The notes under the pieces: generated by a model | What the model was told of the DNA's origin: nothing | Seen by the model: only the letters and a program-made list of their open reading frames with translations | Databases searched by the model: none | NCBI GenBank assembly: GCA_003651045.1 | Contig: QMTJ01000008.1 | Coordinates: forward strand, 1-16,620 | Direction: 5' to 3' | DNA: 16,620 nucleotides | Origin: Thermoplasmata archaeon | GTDB lineage: Archaea > Thermoplasmatota > E2 > DHVEG-1 | In this document: positions 6,580 to 13,805 of the stretch, one piece after another | Numbering within the stretch: position 1 is the stretch's first letter | Layout of the letters: each line of letters begins with the position of its first letter | Position numbers and translations under genes: made by a program

Positions 6580-7837
6580 CTATTGTTTCTCTTCTACTGG
6601 GACCTATTGATACTATTGATATTGGTATCTGAAGTGTTTTTTCAATATATTTTAAATAGTTTTTTGCCTCTACTGGTAGTTTTTCTAGTGTTTTCGTTTC
6701 TGGTTTTATTTTTTTCCAGCCTTTGAATTCTTTGTATACTGGTTTGCATTTTTTAACATCCTCGATATCTGCTGGGAAGTAATCTATTTCTTCTCCATCG
6801 ATTTTGTATTTTGTACAAATCTTTACTGTTTTTAAACCATTAAGTACATCTAGCTTGGTAACTGCAAGTTTGGTAACACCTGAAAGTGTACATGAATGTT
6901 TTACAACTATGAGATCTAACCATCCGCATCTACGTGGTCTACTAGTAGTTGTACCGTATTCGTGACCATGTTGTTGGAGATGTTCACCGTTTTTGTCAAA
7001 AAGCTCTGTTGGCATGGGTCCTTCTCCAACACGTGTAGTATAAGCCTTTACAACACCGATGATGTCATTTATGTGTTGTGGTCCAATACCTAACCCTATA
7101 CATGCTCCACCTGCTATGGTATGAGACGAAGTAGTAAATGGATAGGTTCCAAAATCAACATCTAGCATTGTACCCTGTGCTCCTTCTAGTAGAATGTTTT
7201 TACCTTTTTTGATTTCCTTGTTTAGTTTAACATGTGTAGAGGTGATGTATTTTTTTAATTTTTTTCCATATTCTAGATATTTTTCTAAAATCTCTTTTTT
7301 TTCCAGTTTTTTATCTATATCGTATGTATCAAATATTTTTTGTTTAATAGGTAATATGAGATCAAGTTTTTTACTAAGAGTAGTCTTGTTTGTTAACTCG
7401 ATCATACGTATTCCTTTTCTCGCTATTTTGTCACTATAGCATGGACCTATACCACGTTTTGTTGTACCGATTTTTTTATCACCAAGAAAGTTTTCTTCAA
7501 CTCCATCAAGTATTTTATGATAAGGCATTATAACATTAGCTCTATCACTTATGAGAAGCTTAGGTTTTATACCACGTCTCATGAGTTCATTAATCTCAGA
7601 TATAAGAACCTCAGGATCTACTACAACACCGTTACCGATTACACCAGTTTTACCTTGTATAACACCAGAGGGAGTTAAATGTAGCTTGTATACTTCATCA
7701 CCTACTTTTATAGTATGACCTGCATTGTTACCCCCTTGGAATCTTACGACATAGTCTGCATTTTTTGCATAGTAATCAACGATTTTTCCTTTTCCTTCAT
7801 CACCCCATTGGGTGCCAATTACGAGGTTGACTGTCAT
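6569..7837 (-). CDS. purA: Adenylosuccinate synthetase
   Basis: Joins IMP and aspartate at the cost of GTP to form adenylosuccinate, the first committed step to AMP. The 422 residues are the full-length bacterial-like form, not the short (about 340-residue) form found in some archaea. The GDEGKGK loop is at residues 12-18. Asp13 and His41 (in NNAGHT) match the catalytic residues known from E. coli. Further signatures are TTKRGIGPCYSDK, LEGAQGTMLDVDFGTYPFTTSSHT-type IMP-binding sequence and TTTSRPRRCGWLD. A TATA-like box at 7872-7883 predicts a leader of about 14 bases; there is no strong SD. It is convergent with the exosome superoperon. Confidence 0.98.
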   Translation of the reverse strand: MTVNLVIGTQWGDEGKGKIVDYYAKNADYVVRFQGGNNAGHTIKVGDEVYKLHLTPSGVIQGKTGVIGNGVVVDPEVLISEINELMRRGIKPKLLISDRANVIMPYHKILDGVEENFLGDKKIGTTKRGIGPCYSDKIARKGIRMIELTNKTTLSKKLDLILPIKQKIFDTYDIDKKLEKKEILEKYLEYGKKLKKYITSTHVKLNKEIKKGKNILLEGAQGTMLDVDFGTYPFTTSSHTIAGGACIGLGIGPQHINDIIGVVKAYTTRVGEGPMPTELFDKNGEHLQQHGHEYGTTTSRPRRCGWLDLIVVKHSCTLSGVTKLAVTKLDVLNGLKTVKICTKYKIDGEEIDYFPADIEDVKKCKPVYKEFKGWKKIKPETKTLEKLPVEAKNYLKYIEKTLQIPISIVSIGPSRRETIEIV

Positions 7838-7871
7838 AGTTTTTTCTCACTTAAAAGGCATAATGGAGGAT

Positions 7872-7883
7872 GTAAATAAATAT
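7872..7883 (-). promoter_or_regulatory. Putative TATA box of purA
   Basis: The minus strand reads ATATTTATTTAC here. The predicted transcription start is near 7851, about 14 bases before the purA ATG. Two T-runs on the minus strand (7909-7913 and 7892-7897) upstream of it could end the preceding radical SAM transcript. Confidence 0.4.
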
Positions 7884-7961
7884 GATGCATGAAAAAACAT
7901 ATGCTGAGAAAAACTACTTAATATTGATATTGTAACGGCAAGACAATATAGCGAAGGAGGG

Positions 7962-9878
7962 TTACAGAGTCTTTTGTATCTCTGATGAATAGCAAAAAGA
8001 AGAATCAAGTTTTTTTGGAAGTTCTTTATGAGTTAAAATGCGGTGATTAAGCGGTAAACTTAGATACTCCTCATTTTCTCTAAATAAAATCTTACATTGC
8101 TCAAATGTACGTAATATCGCGGTGAGCTTAAAATCAGGGATTTGAGAAAATTCCTTTTTTAATTCATGAAGAGATATTATATCTATACAAGCAAGGAAGA
8201 TATCCCGCTCTAATTTATTGAGATTATAAATCTTTACATTATCTAGATCTCGTTTATCATAGATTTTGAGAAAGTTACGGCTGTCAATAAAATAAAACTG
8301 GAACATATTGATATCAGGCTGATCTCCTTTTTTGTAAACTGAATATAATTTCTGTTCCTTTTTTTGTTCTTCAATAAACCCATTCCAGTCATGTTTTTCC
8401 ACTTTTTGTTTTGTTTTAAAATCATAAACATATGCAAGTCCTTTTTCTAGAATCTCAGGTGGATGCATAATAGTGTCAATCTCTGAGGGATATAATTTTT
8501 CAATATTATAAGATTCAGGATTGTCATAAATCTCACTTCCATAAACTACGCGGAGTTGACAGATATTTGGAAGATCTAGATATTGTTTAAATAGTTGAAT
8601 ATTTTTTTTCGTCTCTTCAAAATCAATTTTTTCTTCATTTGGATAATTAACAATAATGTTATAAAAGTTGGTGATCCCGTTTTCTTTACAGAATTTGAGC
8701 GTAGCAATGTTATCAATAACTCGTACGCCTTTCTTCATTTTTTTTAGATAATTGCCGCTGAAGGATTCGATTCCTGTTTGAATAATAGAAAAACCAGCGT
8801 TTTTGAGTAGTGTGTAGTCACTACTTTTTAGCTGGTCAGCTCGTGTTTCGGCAATAAAAGTAAAACCTCTATCAAGATCGATAATTTTTTTCAAAAATAA
8901 ACGGTGGTTCCTTGGGAGTGTGCTTCCAATTATCTGAAAATCCACTATTTTATATCTATCAGCTAACCATTCAATCTCTTCAATAAAACGATCAATGTTT
9001 TTCTCTCTGTAAATTGGATGAATAGTTTTTTGGTTGCAGAAACTACATTTATTCCACCAGCATCCGCGTGAGATCTCAACAGGTAACCGTCCCTTATCGT
9101 AGAACACTTGTTGTATCTGTTTGGATGTTTTGCTTAGCTCTTCAAAGAATTGATCATATGACGGGATTGGCAATGTGTTTAAATCAATGTAGTAATCTGA
9201 ATTATTCCAAAGAATCTCCCCATCTTTTCTATAGATCAAATGTGGTATTGATTTGTAATCTGGATATTCTGCAGTGAGACGAAAAAGTGCTTCTTCACCT
9301 TCACCTGAAACAATAAAATCAATATAATTAAAAACATCAAGCACTCTCTTTCCTAATTCCCCAACGGTTCTACTACCGCCAAAAACAATTATTTTCTCAG
9401 GATCAATTTCTTTGATTTTTTTTGCGATAGCAAGCGATGGGAGTAATTGTCCATAGTTTAGTGTGAATCCGATGATATCATATGATTTCCAGTCAACATG
9501 TTCCAACACCCATGTGTAGAACTGATCTGTTCGCTCAACATATTTTTCAAAAGAAAAATCTTGTTGAATAACATCGTTTTTAGAGAGGTTTTTATTAAAG
9601 TATTCTCTATACCTATCTTTAGTTGTTTCCCAATGATTGATATATACCTCTTTGGAAAACACTGCCTGTGCCGTATATGGCTCGTTTGGTGGATAAATTA
9701 AAAACTCGTAATTCTGCAATCCATAAAACTCAGCTGCTTTGAGATATAGATGTTTTGTTGTTACACGTATACCTCGTTCCTTTAGATACCCTTCTAAGAT
9801 CGGTAGCTGAATAGACGGAATAATAACCCCAGCAAAAGGCATAGATATAAGCATTACACTCTTGGTATTGTTTTGCAT
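7962..9878 (-). CDS. B12-binding-type radical SAM protein, RiPP-maturation-like
   Basis: A 638-residue radical SAM enzyme. Residues about 1-210 form a B12-binding-like domain (MLISMPFAG start; GFTLNYGQLLPSLAIAKKI; FGGSRTVGE; FIVSGEGEEAL), though the classical DXHXXG cobalamin motif is not seen. The radical SAM core follows, with cluster ligands Cys273, Cys278 and Cys281 in RGCWWNKCSFC, so the spacing is CX4CX2C, not the usual CX3CX2C. Downstream, GIESFS...LKKMKKG and LKFCKENGI closely resemble the 'RiPP maturation radical SAM protein 1' group, as does the C-terminal winged-helix-like stretch ending in EEYLSLPL. Members are C-methyltransferases or peptide modifiers; the substrate here is unknown. 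It is divergent from a tandem Lrp regulator. Its TATA box gives a nearly leaderless mRNA. An alternative is a small-molecule-modifying B12 radical SAM enzyme. Confidence 0.85.
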   Translation of the reverse strand: MQNNTKSVMLISMPFAGVIIPSIQLPILEGYLKERGIRVTTKHLYLKAAEFYGLQNYEFLIYPPNEPYTAQAVFSKEVYINHWETTKDRYREYFNKNLSKNDVIQQDFSFEKYVERTDQFYTWVLEHVDWKSYDIIGFTLNYGQLLPSLAIAKKIKEIDPEKIIVFGGSRTVGELGKRVLDVFNYIDFIVSGEGEEALFRLTAEYPDYKSIPHLIYRKDGEILWNNSDYYIDLNTLPIPSYDQFFEELSKTSKQIQQVFYDKGRLPVEISRGCWWNKCSFCNQKTIHPIYREKNIDRFIEEIEWLADRYKIVDFQIIGSTLPRNHRLFLKKIIDLDRGFTFIAETRADQLKSSDYTLLKNAGFSIIQTGIESFSGNYLKKMKKGVRVIDNIATLKFCKENGITNFYNIIVNYPNEEKIDFEETKKNIQLFKQYLDLPNICQLRVVYGSEIYDNPESYNIEKLYPSEIDTIMHPPEILEKGLAYVYDFKTKQKVEKHDWNGFIEEQKKEQKLYSVYKKGDQPDINMFQFYFIDSRNFLKIYDKRDLDNVKIYNLNKLERDIFLACIDIISLHELKKEFSQIPDFKLTAILRTFEQCKILFRENEEYLSLPLNHRILTHKELPKKLDSSFCYSSEIQKTL

Positions 9879-9905
9879 CCCTATCTATATTTAATAATAA
9901 ATCAA

Positions 9906-9916
9906 CTATTTATATA
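9906..9916 (-). promoter_or_regulatory. Putative TATA box of the radical SAM gene
   Basis: The minus strand reads TATATAAATAG, a close match to the archaeal consensus. The predicted start is near 9885, only about 7 bases before the ATG at 9878, so the message is probably almost leaderless. Confidence 0.55.
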
Positions 9917-9990
9917 CTTAACTTAGTTTGAAGGAAGTTAAAAAGTAGTCGTAGATTAACTCATTCGAAATCTGTAGCTGCCGTTGGAGG

Positions 9991-10006
9991 ATAAATATAA
10001 AATATC
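9991..10006 (+). promoter_or_regulatory. Putative BRE/TATA box of the tandem Lrp regulator gene
   Basis: ATAAATATAAAATATC, preceded by purine-rich GGAGG (9986-9990) that could serve as BRE, predicts transcription starting near 10024, just before the ATG at 10029. This argues for a leaderless message and against the in-frame TTG at 9984. Confidence 0.45.
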
Positions 10007-10028
10007 AGATCGTTTTTATTATATTTGT

Positions 10029-11009
10029 ATGGAAAAGTCATACAAAATAGATCTTAAAGACAGAAAAATACTCTACGAACTAGATCTTAATTGTCGTCAG
10101 AGTAACGCTCAGATTGGTAAAAAAGTAGGACTAGGTAGAGACGTAGTAGGTTATAGAATTAAAAAAATGGAAGATGAGGGTATAATCAATAATTATTGGA
10201 CATTTATTGATACATTTCGACTTGGTTATAATGTTTTTAGAATCTATATAAATTTTCAATATGTAACCCCAAAAATAAAAGAAGAGATCATCAAATATTT
10301 TGTAGATTATAAAAATTCTTGGGTTGTTTTTTCTGCAAAAAGTCCTATAGATCTAGTTGTAGTCATGTGGGTTAAAGATATTTTTGAGTTTTGTCAATTT
10401 TGGGAAAAAACACTTGATTTATATGAAGATTATTTCTCAGAGTACCATACATCTATATACTATGGATCAGTTGTATATAAAAAATCTTTTTTATTACCTG
10501 AAATCCTAGATTCTAATCGGATAATTAGTGAAATGAGATGTGGTGGAAAGCCAGTTGAAATAGATGAAATTGATTATAAACTACTAAACGAGATAGCAGT
10601 AAATGCTCGTGCTCCACTCCTAGAACTTGCTGAAAAGCTCGGATGTTCTTCACAAACTATTAATTATAGAATCAAGAACTTAGTTAAATCTGGGGTGATA
10701 AAAGGTTTTAGAGTCGATCTTGATCTGTCAGCTCTTGGACTTCAACATTATAAAGTTGATATTTATCTAAAAGATCATAAACTAAAGAGACCAATATTAA
10801 AATATTTAGGTGATAAACCTTACATTGAATTTATGAATTTCGCACATGGCTGGGCTGATATCGAACCAGAGTTCGTAGTTAACAGTTTTAATGAATTACT
10901 TAAGATTTTAGATGAGATTAATACAAAATTTTCAGGAGTTATCAAAAAGCAATCATTTTTTATAACTGAGAAGCTATATAAATTGAGATGTTTACCTGAA
11001 TTGTATTGA
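10029..11009 (+). CDS. Tandem Lrp/AsnC-type transcriptional regulator
   Basis: DNA-binding regulator built as two Lrp/AsnC-like units in one 326-residue chain. The first winged helix spans about residues 8-55 (DLKDRKILYELDLNCRQSN, then GLGRDVVGYRIKKMEDEGII). The second spans about 177-226 (IDEIDYKLLNEIAVNARAP, then CSSQTINYRIKNLVKSGVI). Each is followed by roughly 100 residues that look like a diverged ligand-sensing or dimerisation region. Fused tandem proteins of this kind are common in euryarchaea. I chose ATG 10029, not TTG 9984, because a TATA box covers the codons in between. The gene shares a 150-base divergent promoter region with the radical SAM gene, so it may regulate that gene and itself; the ligand is unknown. 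Confidence 0.85.
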   Translation: MEKSYKIDLKDRKILYELDLNCRQSNAQIGKKVGLGRDVVGYRIKKMEDEGIINNYWTFIDTFRLGYNVFRIYINFQYVTPKIKEEIIKYFVDYKNSWVVFSAKSPIDLVVVMWVKDIFEFCQFWEKTLDLYEDYFSEYHTSIYYGSVVYKKSFLLPEILDSNRIISEMRCGGKPVEIDEIDYKLLNEIAVNARAPLLELAEKLGCSSQTINYRIKNLVKSGVIKGFRVDLDLSALGLQHYKVDIYLKDHKLKRPILKYLGDKPYIEFMNFAHGWADIEPEFVVNSFNELLKILDEINTKFSGVIKKQSFFITEKLYKLRCLPELY

Positions 11010-11108
11010 GTAAAAATATCTAAAAACTCTTCTTTTAAAACCATTAGGGAATACTTAGAAAATATAAATTTATACCTTCTCCTCAAAAATTCATCATTTT
11101 TTCATAAT

Positions 11109-11186
11109 CTAAAATTGTAAAGGACACCAACAATACATGGCTGCACTTGCTGCACCAGCTATTGCACCAATCATTATTATTTCCAT
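11109..11186 (-). CDS. Small hydrophobic Cys-containing peptide, candidate modified-peptide precursor
   Basis: A 25-codon reading frame, not recognised from any family. It starts MEIIMIG, has a Gly/Ala-rich middle (AIAGAASAAM) and ends YCWCPLQF before a TAG stop. Three features support it as a real gene: a strong SD (GGTGGTGGAG, 11194-11203) ends 7 bases before the ATG; a TATA box (AGATTTAAATACC, 11249-11261) lies about 69 bases upstream; and no larger gene explains this stretch. The first two thirds could be a short membrane-spanning helix, with the aromatic/Cys C-terminus exposed. Its neighbours are a radical SAM enzyme of RiPP type, a regulator and a membrane protease, so a RiPP or signal-peptide role is possible. 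That role is inference. It could equally be a small membrane protein. Confidence 0.6.
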   Translation of the reverse strand: MEIIMIGAIAGAASAAMYCWCPLQF

Positions 11187-11193
11187 ATTTTTT

Positions 11194-11203
11194 CTCCACC
11201 ACC
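11194..11203 (-). promoter_or_regulatory. Shine-Dalgarno site of the 25-codon gene
   Basis: The minus strand reads GGTGGTGGAG, with both GGTG and GGAG matching the archaeal anti-SD. The spacer to the ATG at 11186 is 7 bases. Confidence 0.6.
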
Positions 11204-11248
11204 TTTTATATTGATATTTATTATCGTGTTATATTGTGTCAATAATTG

Positions 11249-11261
11249 GTATTTAAATCTT
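11249..11261 (-). promoter_or_regulatory. Putative TATA box of the 25-codon gene
   Basis: AGATTTAAATACC, with GAAA just upstream as a BRE-like element, fits an archaeal promoter on the minus strand. Predicted start is near 11229 and the leader about 42 bases. The TTTAAA core is symmetric, so plus-strand use cannot be excluded. Confidence 0.45.
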
Positions 11262-11388
11262 TCGTGTAAAAATATCCTTTTTGAAAAAATAACCCCCCTA
11301 CAGGTTCTCCCCATAAAAAACAACCCTAAAAAAGAAGAAACAAAAAATAGAAAAAAAACAGACTTCTCTGTTTCTATCATTAAAAGGT

Positions 11389-11398
11389 TTTATAAAAC
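11389..11398 (+). promoter_or_regulatory. Putative TATA box of the site-2 protease gene
   Basis: TTTTATAAAA lies inside a 14-bp perfect palindrome GGTTTTATAAAACC (11387-11400). The predicted start is near 11419, so the message starting at ATG 11422 would be leaderless. No SD lies at a useful distance (GGTGG at 11400-11404 is 17 bases away). Confidence 0.5.
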
Positions 11399-11421
11399 CA
11401 GGTGGTATATCAACTACTTAG

Positions 11422-12582
11422 ATGTCAAACAACTGGAGCAACCCTAATATACATGGAAACATGGATAACAATATTACTACCCATTTAGACATTGAACTTT
11501 TAAAACGTGAAGTAGGGCAACGTTTCCCATTCTACGATTTCAGATACAATGTTAACAGTGCCATGTTTTTCTGCCGCGTTGAAACAGAAACACTAGAGGA
11601 AAAATTCGACGACCTACGTCTTTCTCTATCCAAGAAAGGATACATTCCTATGCTCCGTTATGAAAAAGGAGAACACATCATCTATGTAACATGGAAACCT
11701 AGGAAGAAAGAAAAACCTGTATGGGTTAACATGATTCTCCTCATAGCGACAATAATCACTACAATACTCACCGGGTCTATACTCTACATGGGTTATTTCG
11801 ACATATGGAGTACACCTAACATGATGGATGTTTTTAAAATTGAAAACCTAGTCAATGGTGCTTTTCTCTTCGCACTACCACTTATGAGTATCATATTTAC
11901 ACATGAAATGGGACATTATTTTGTTTCAAAAAAACACGGAGTTGCAACTTCTTTACCATACTTCCTACCGGTACCACCCATTTTACCTGCTTTCAATATT
12001 GGAACATTTGGTGCATTGATTTCAAGTAGAGACCCTATGCCGAATAAAAAAGCATTATTCGACATAGGAATAGCAGGACCACTATCAGGTTTCCTCGTCG
12101 CAGTACCTGTAACCGCTATAGGTATCGCCACTGCTAAGATAGTCCCAAATATTCCACTTGATAAACTACCTCCTGGTGAAACAGTCTTCGGAAGTTCACT
12201 CCTCATCGAGTTATTATCACGGTTAATATTAGATATACCCCCTGATTACACTATTGATATGAACCCTATACTATTCGCTGGATGGGTTGGCCTACTTGTA
12301 ACCTCAATCAACCTTCTACCCGCAGGTCAACTAGACGGCGGGCACATCTTTAGAGCAGTCCTTGGTGAGAAACAAAAATACGCAGGATGGATCGCAGTTT
12401 TCATCATGATACTAACAGGATGGTGGTTTTTCGCCTTCATTATAATCTTCCTAATGGGCATGATGCATCCACCACCTCTCAACGACTATACACCACTAGA
12501 TACAAAAAGGAAACTACTCTTCATAGTAGCATTATTCATACTAGTTTTCTCCTATATATTATTCCCCATATACGTAAAATAA
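11422..12582 (+). CDS. Site-2 protease family (M50) intramembrane metalloprotease
   Basis: Zinc protease that cuts membrane-embedded substrates. It has 386 residues. Residues 1-95 form a cytosolic domain with no family I recognise. Hydrophobic helices follow at about 102-122, 142-162, 212-240, 280-300, 324-350 and 364-383. The zinc-binding HEXXH motif is HEMGH at 161-165, and the third ligand motif is LDGG at 304-307, within NLLPAGQLDGGH. The GTFGALISSRDPMPNKKALFDIGIAGP block is typical of the archaeal/plant EGY-like branch. Promoter geometry indicates a leaderless message. It is divergent from the 25-codon peptide gene, so it might process that peptide or an anti-sigma-like membrane regulator; neither is shown by the sequence. 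Confidence 0.95.
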   Translation: MSNNWSNPNIHGNMDNNITTHLDIELLKREVGQRFPFYDFRYNVNSAMFFCRVETETLEEKFDDLRLSLSKKGYIPMLRYEKGEHIIYVTWKPRKKEKPVWVNMILLIATIITTILTGSILYMGYFDIWSTPNMMDVFKIENLVNGAFLFALPLMSIIFTHEMGHYFVSKKHGVATSLPYFLPVPPILPAFNIGTFGALISSRDPMPNKKALFDIGIAGPLSGFLVAVPVTAIGIATAKIVPNIPLDKLPPGETVFGSSLLIELLSRLILDIPPDYTIDMNPILFAGWVGLLVTSINLLPAGQLDGGHIFRAVLGEKQKYAGWIAVFIMILTGWWFFAFIIIFLMGMMHPPPLNDYTPLDTKRKLLFIVALFILVFSYILFPIYVK

Positions 12583-12626
12583 AAAAAAGACAAGAAAGAG
12601 AGAAGAAGTAAAAAAAATCTGTAACA

Positions 12627-12635
12627 TTTTAAATA
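12627..12635 (+). promoter_or_regulatory. Putative TATA box of the 74-residue protein gene
   Basis: TTTTAAATA predicts a transcription start near 12657 and a leader of about 33 bases. It is followed directly by the CCCATATGTTA motif that recurs in this window. Confidence 0.45.
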
Positions 12636-12689
12636 CCCATATGTTAATTTACCATACAAGAAAAAAAGAGAGAGGGGTTCTAAAATAAA

Positions 12690-12914
12690 ATGAAAACATA
12701 TCTTAAAATAATGTTCAACAGCGAAGGAAGTTCACCATCAGAGGTTAAAAACCAGTTGTTAAACCTTGGTTTCAAAGCAACACGTGGAAACTATGATTTT
12801 GTATATGAATGGAACGAGGAAAACGCAGATATAGAAGAACTAATATGGTTCGCAGATAAAGTACATTCTGCTTTAAAAAACCATAAAGTATATTTCACGA
12901 TAGAAACAATCTAA
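12690..12914 (+). CDS. Conserved-looking small protein of unknown function
   Basis: A 74-residue acidic, soluble protein that I cannot assign to a named family. The pattern beta strand (TYLKIMFNSEG), helix (SPSEVKNQLLNLGF), strand (NYDFVYEWN), helix (DIEELIWFADKVHSALK), strand (VYFTIETI) suggests a compact alpha/beta, ferredoxin-like fold. It has no Cys, no signal peptide and no membrane segment. A well-placed TATA box and a modest SD-like GAGGGG (about 12671-12676) indicate a real gene with its own promoter. It lies between the M50 protease and convergent trmJ. Similar short proteins with 'SPSEV...LGFK...YDFVYEW' occur in euryarchaea as far as I recall; function is unknown. Confidence 0.8.
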   Translation: MKTYLKIMFNSEGSSPSEVKNQLLNLGFKATRGNYDFVYEWNEENADIEELIWFADKVHSALKNHKVYFTIETI

Positions 12915-12974
12915 AAAAACAGAGAAGGGGGTTAACAACAACTAATAACGCCCAGTCTTTTTTCTAGGGTTTAT

Positions 12975-13685
12975 TTACCTTCTTTTTTTAAGCTTATTTA
13001 GGGTTCTACTAAAAACACCCATTAATGTATGATACTCCCATTTAGAAGGCATCGCACGACCTATCAAACGTTTAAACATAACACGTGTGTTTTCTTTCTT
13101 ATGATCTGGGTAGTCTATCACATCAAGCAACTCTGAAAAAAAACTATACAGTTTTTCCTTCTCAACTCCTCCTATAACCCTTGATACCCCGTGTGTTTTA
13201 ACATCTTTGTAGATGAAAAGTGAGTACAAGACTACACCTACTGCATGTGAGAGATTAAGAGAAGGATAAGATTCACTTGTAGGGATTTTAACCAGCATGT
13301 CACACATTGCGATCTCCTCATTAAAAAGACCATAATCCTCTCGTCCAAAAACCAAACCTATCCTCCCAGTTGTTTCAAAAATTTTTTCAGAAAAAAACTC
13401 GAGAGAAACCGCGTTCCTAAGATGTTTTTTATCATTTTTACTCTCCACTGAGGAAGTCGCAACAACGTAATCCATCTCCTTTATAGCTTTCTCAAATGAT
13501 TTAAAAACCTTAGCATTTTCAACAATCCCCTGAGCATGCATAGCTCTCTTATAACATTCGTCATCAAATTCACAGGGGTTAACCAGATATAGATCATAGA
13601 AATCAAAATTCGCCATGACACGAGCTACACCACCAATGTTTCCACCATATTTTGGTTCAACCAAGATGATATAAAAATCTGGAAT
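12975..13685 (-). CDS. trmJ: TrmJ-like tRNA 2'-O-methyltransferase (SpoU/SPOUT family)
   Basis: SAM-dependent methyltransferase with a trefoil-knot SPOUT fold; archaeal TrmJ methylates the 2'-OH of nucleotide 32 in tRNAs. From the proposed ATT start it has 236 residues. Motif 1 is NIGGVARVM (from Asn16), motif 2 GRIGLVFGREDYGL (FGRED at 113-117) and motif 3 SLNLSHAVGVVLY (142-154). The usual codons give a start at TTG 13664, but that would lose the first beta strand (FYIILVEPK). I place the start at ATT 13685 because GGGGGGT (13693-13699) lies exactly 7 bases upstream and no ATG, GTG or TTG exists further up the open frame. The C-terminal basic region (LIGRAMPSKWEYHTLMGVF) is typical of TrmJ. 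It is convergent with the 74-residue gene. Confidence 0.9.
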   Translation of the reverse strand: MPDFYIILVEPKYGGNIGGVARVMANFDFYDLYLVNPCEFDDECYKRAMHAQGIVENAKVFKSFEKAIKEMDYVVATSSVESKNDKKHLRNAVSLEFFSEKIFETTGRIGLVFGREDYGLFNEEIAMCDMLVKIPTSESYPSLNLSHAVGVVLYSLFIYKDVKTHGVSRVIGGVEKEKLYSFFSELLDVIDYPDHKKENTRVMFKRLIGRAMPSKWEYHTLMGVFSRTLNKLKKRR

Positions 13686-13692
13686 TATCTTT

Positions 13693-13699
13693 ACCCCCC
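13693..13699 (-). promoter_or_regulatory. SD-like site that supports an ATT start of trmJ
   Basis: The minus strand reads GGGGGGT, which can pair with the anti-SD core using one G-U wobble. It is 7 bases from ATT 13685 and 4 bases from ATA 13688, but 28 bases from TTG 13664. Confidence 0.5.
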
Positions 13700-13805
13700 T
13701 CGTTATTCCTCCGTTAACAGTCTTTTTTTTGAAGAAGAAAATAACATGAAAAAAAAGGCTATAGTATGTTCAACATATGGGTAACCTCTTTTTTTTCATA
13801 CTGGT

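Noticed and set aside
7843..7899. Very short frames (8-16 codons) in the purA-radical SAM gap as peptide precursors
   Set aside because: No SD at a suitable distance, and they overlap the purA promoter.
7931..7966. TGTAAC / GTTACA inverted repeat near the end of the radical SAM gene, as terminator
   Set aside because: Only 6-bp arms with a 24-base loop and no adjacent T-run; likely chance in AT-rich DNA.
11177..11380. 67-codon minus-strand frame running into the SD of the 25-codon gene
   Set aside because: Its end merely translates the SD region, it has no SD or properly placed promoter of its own, and its composition is AT-driven (Phe, Ile, Lys). The 25-codon frame explains the SD better.
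11211..11447. 78-codon plus-strand frame overlapping the start of the site-2 protease
   Set aside because: It crosses two promoter elements and the true protease start, and has Lys/Asn/Ile-rich composition without any recognisable pattern.
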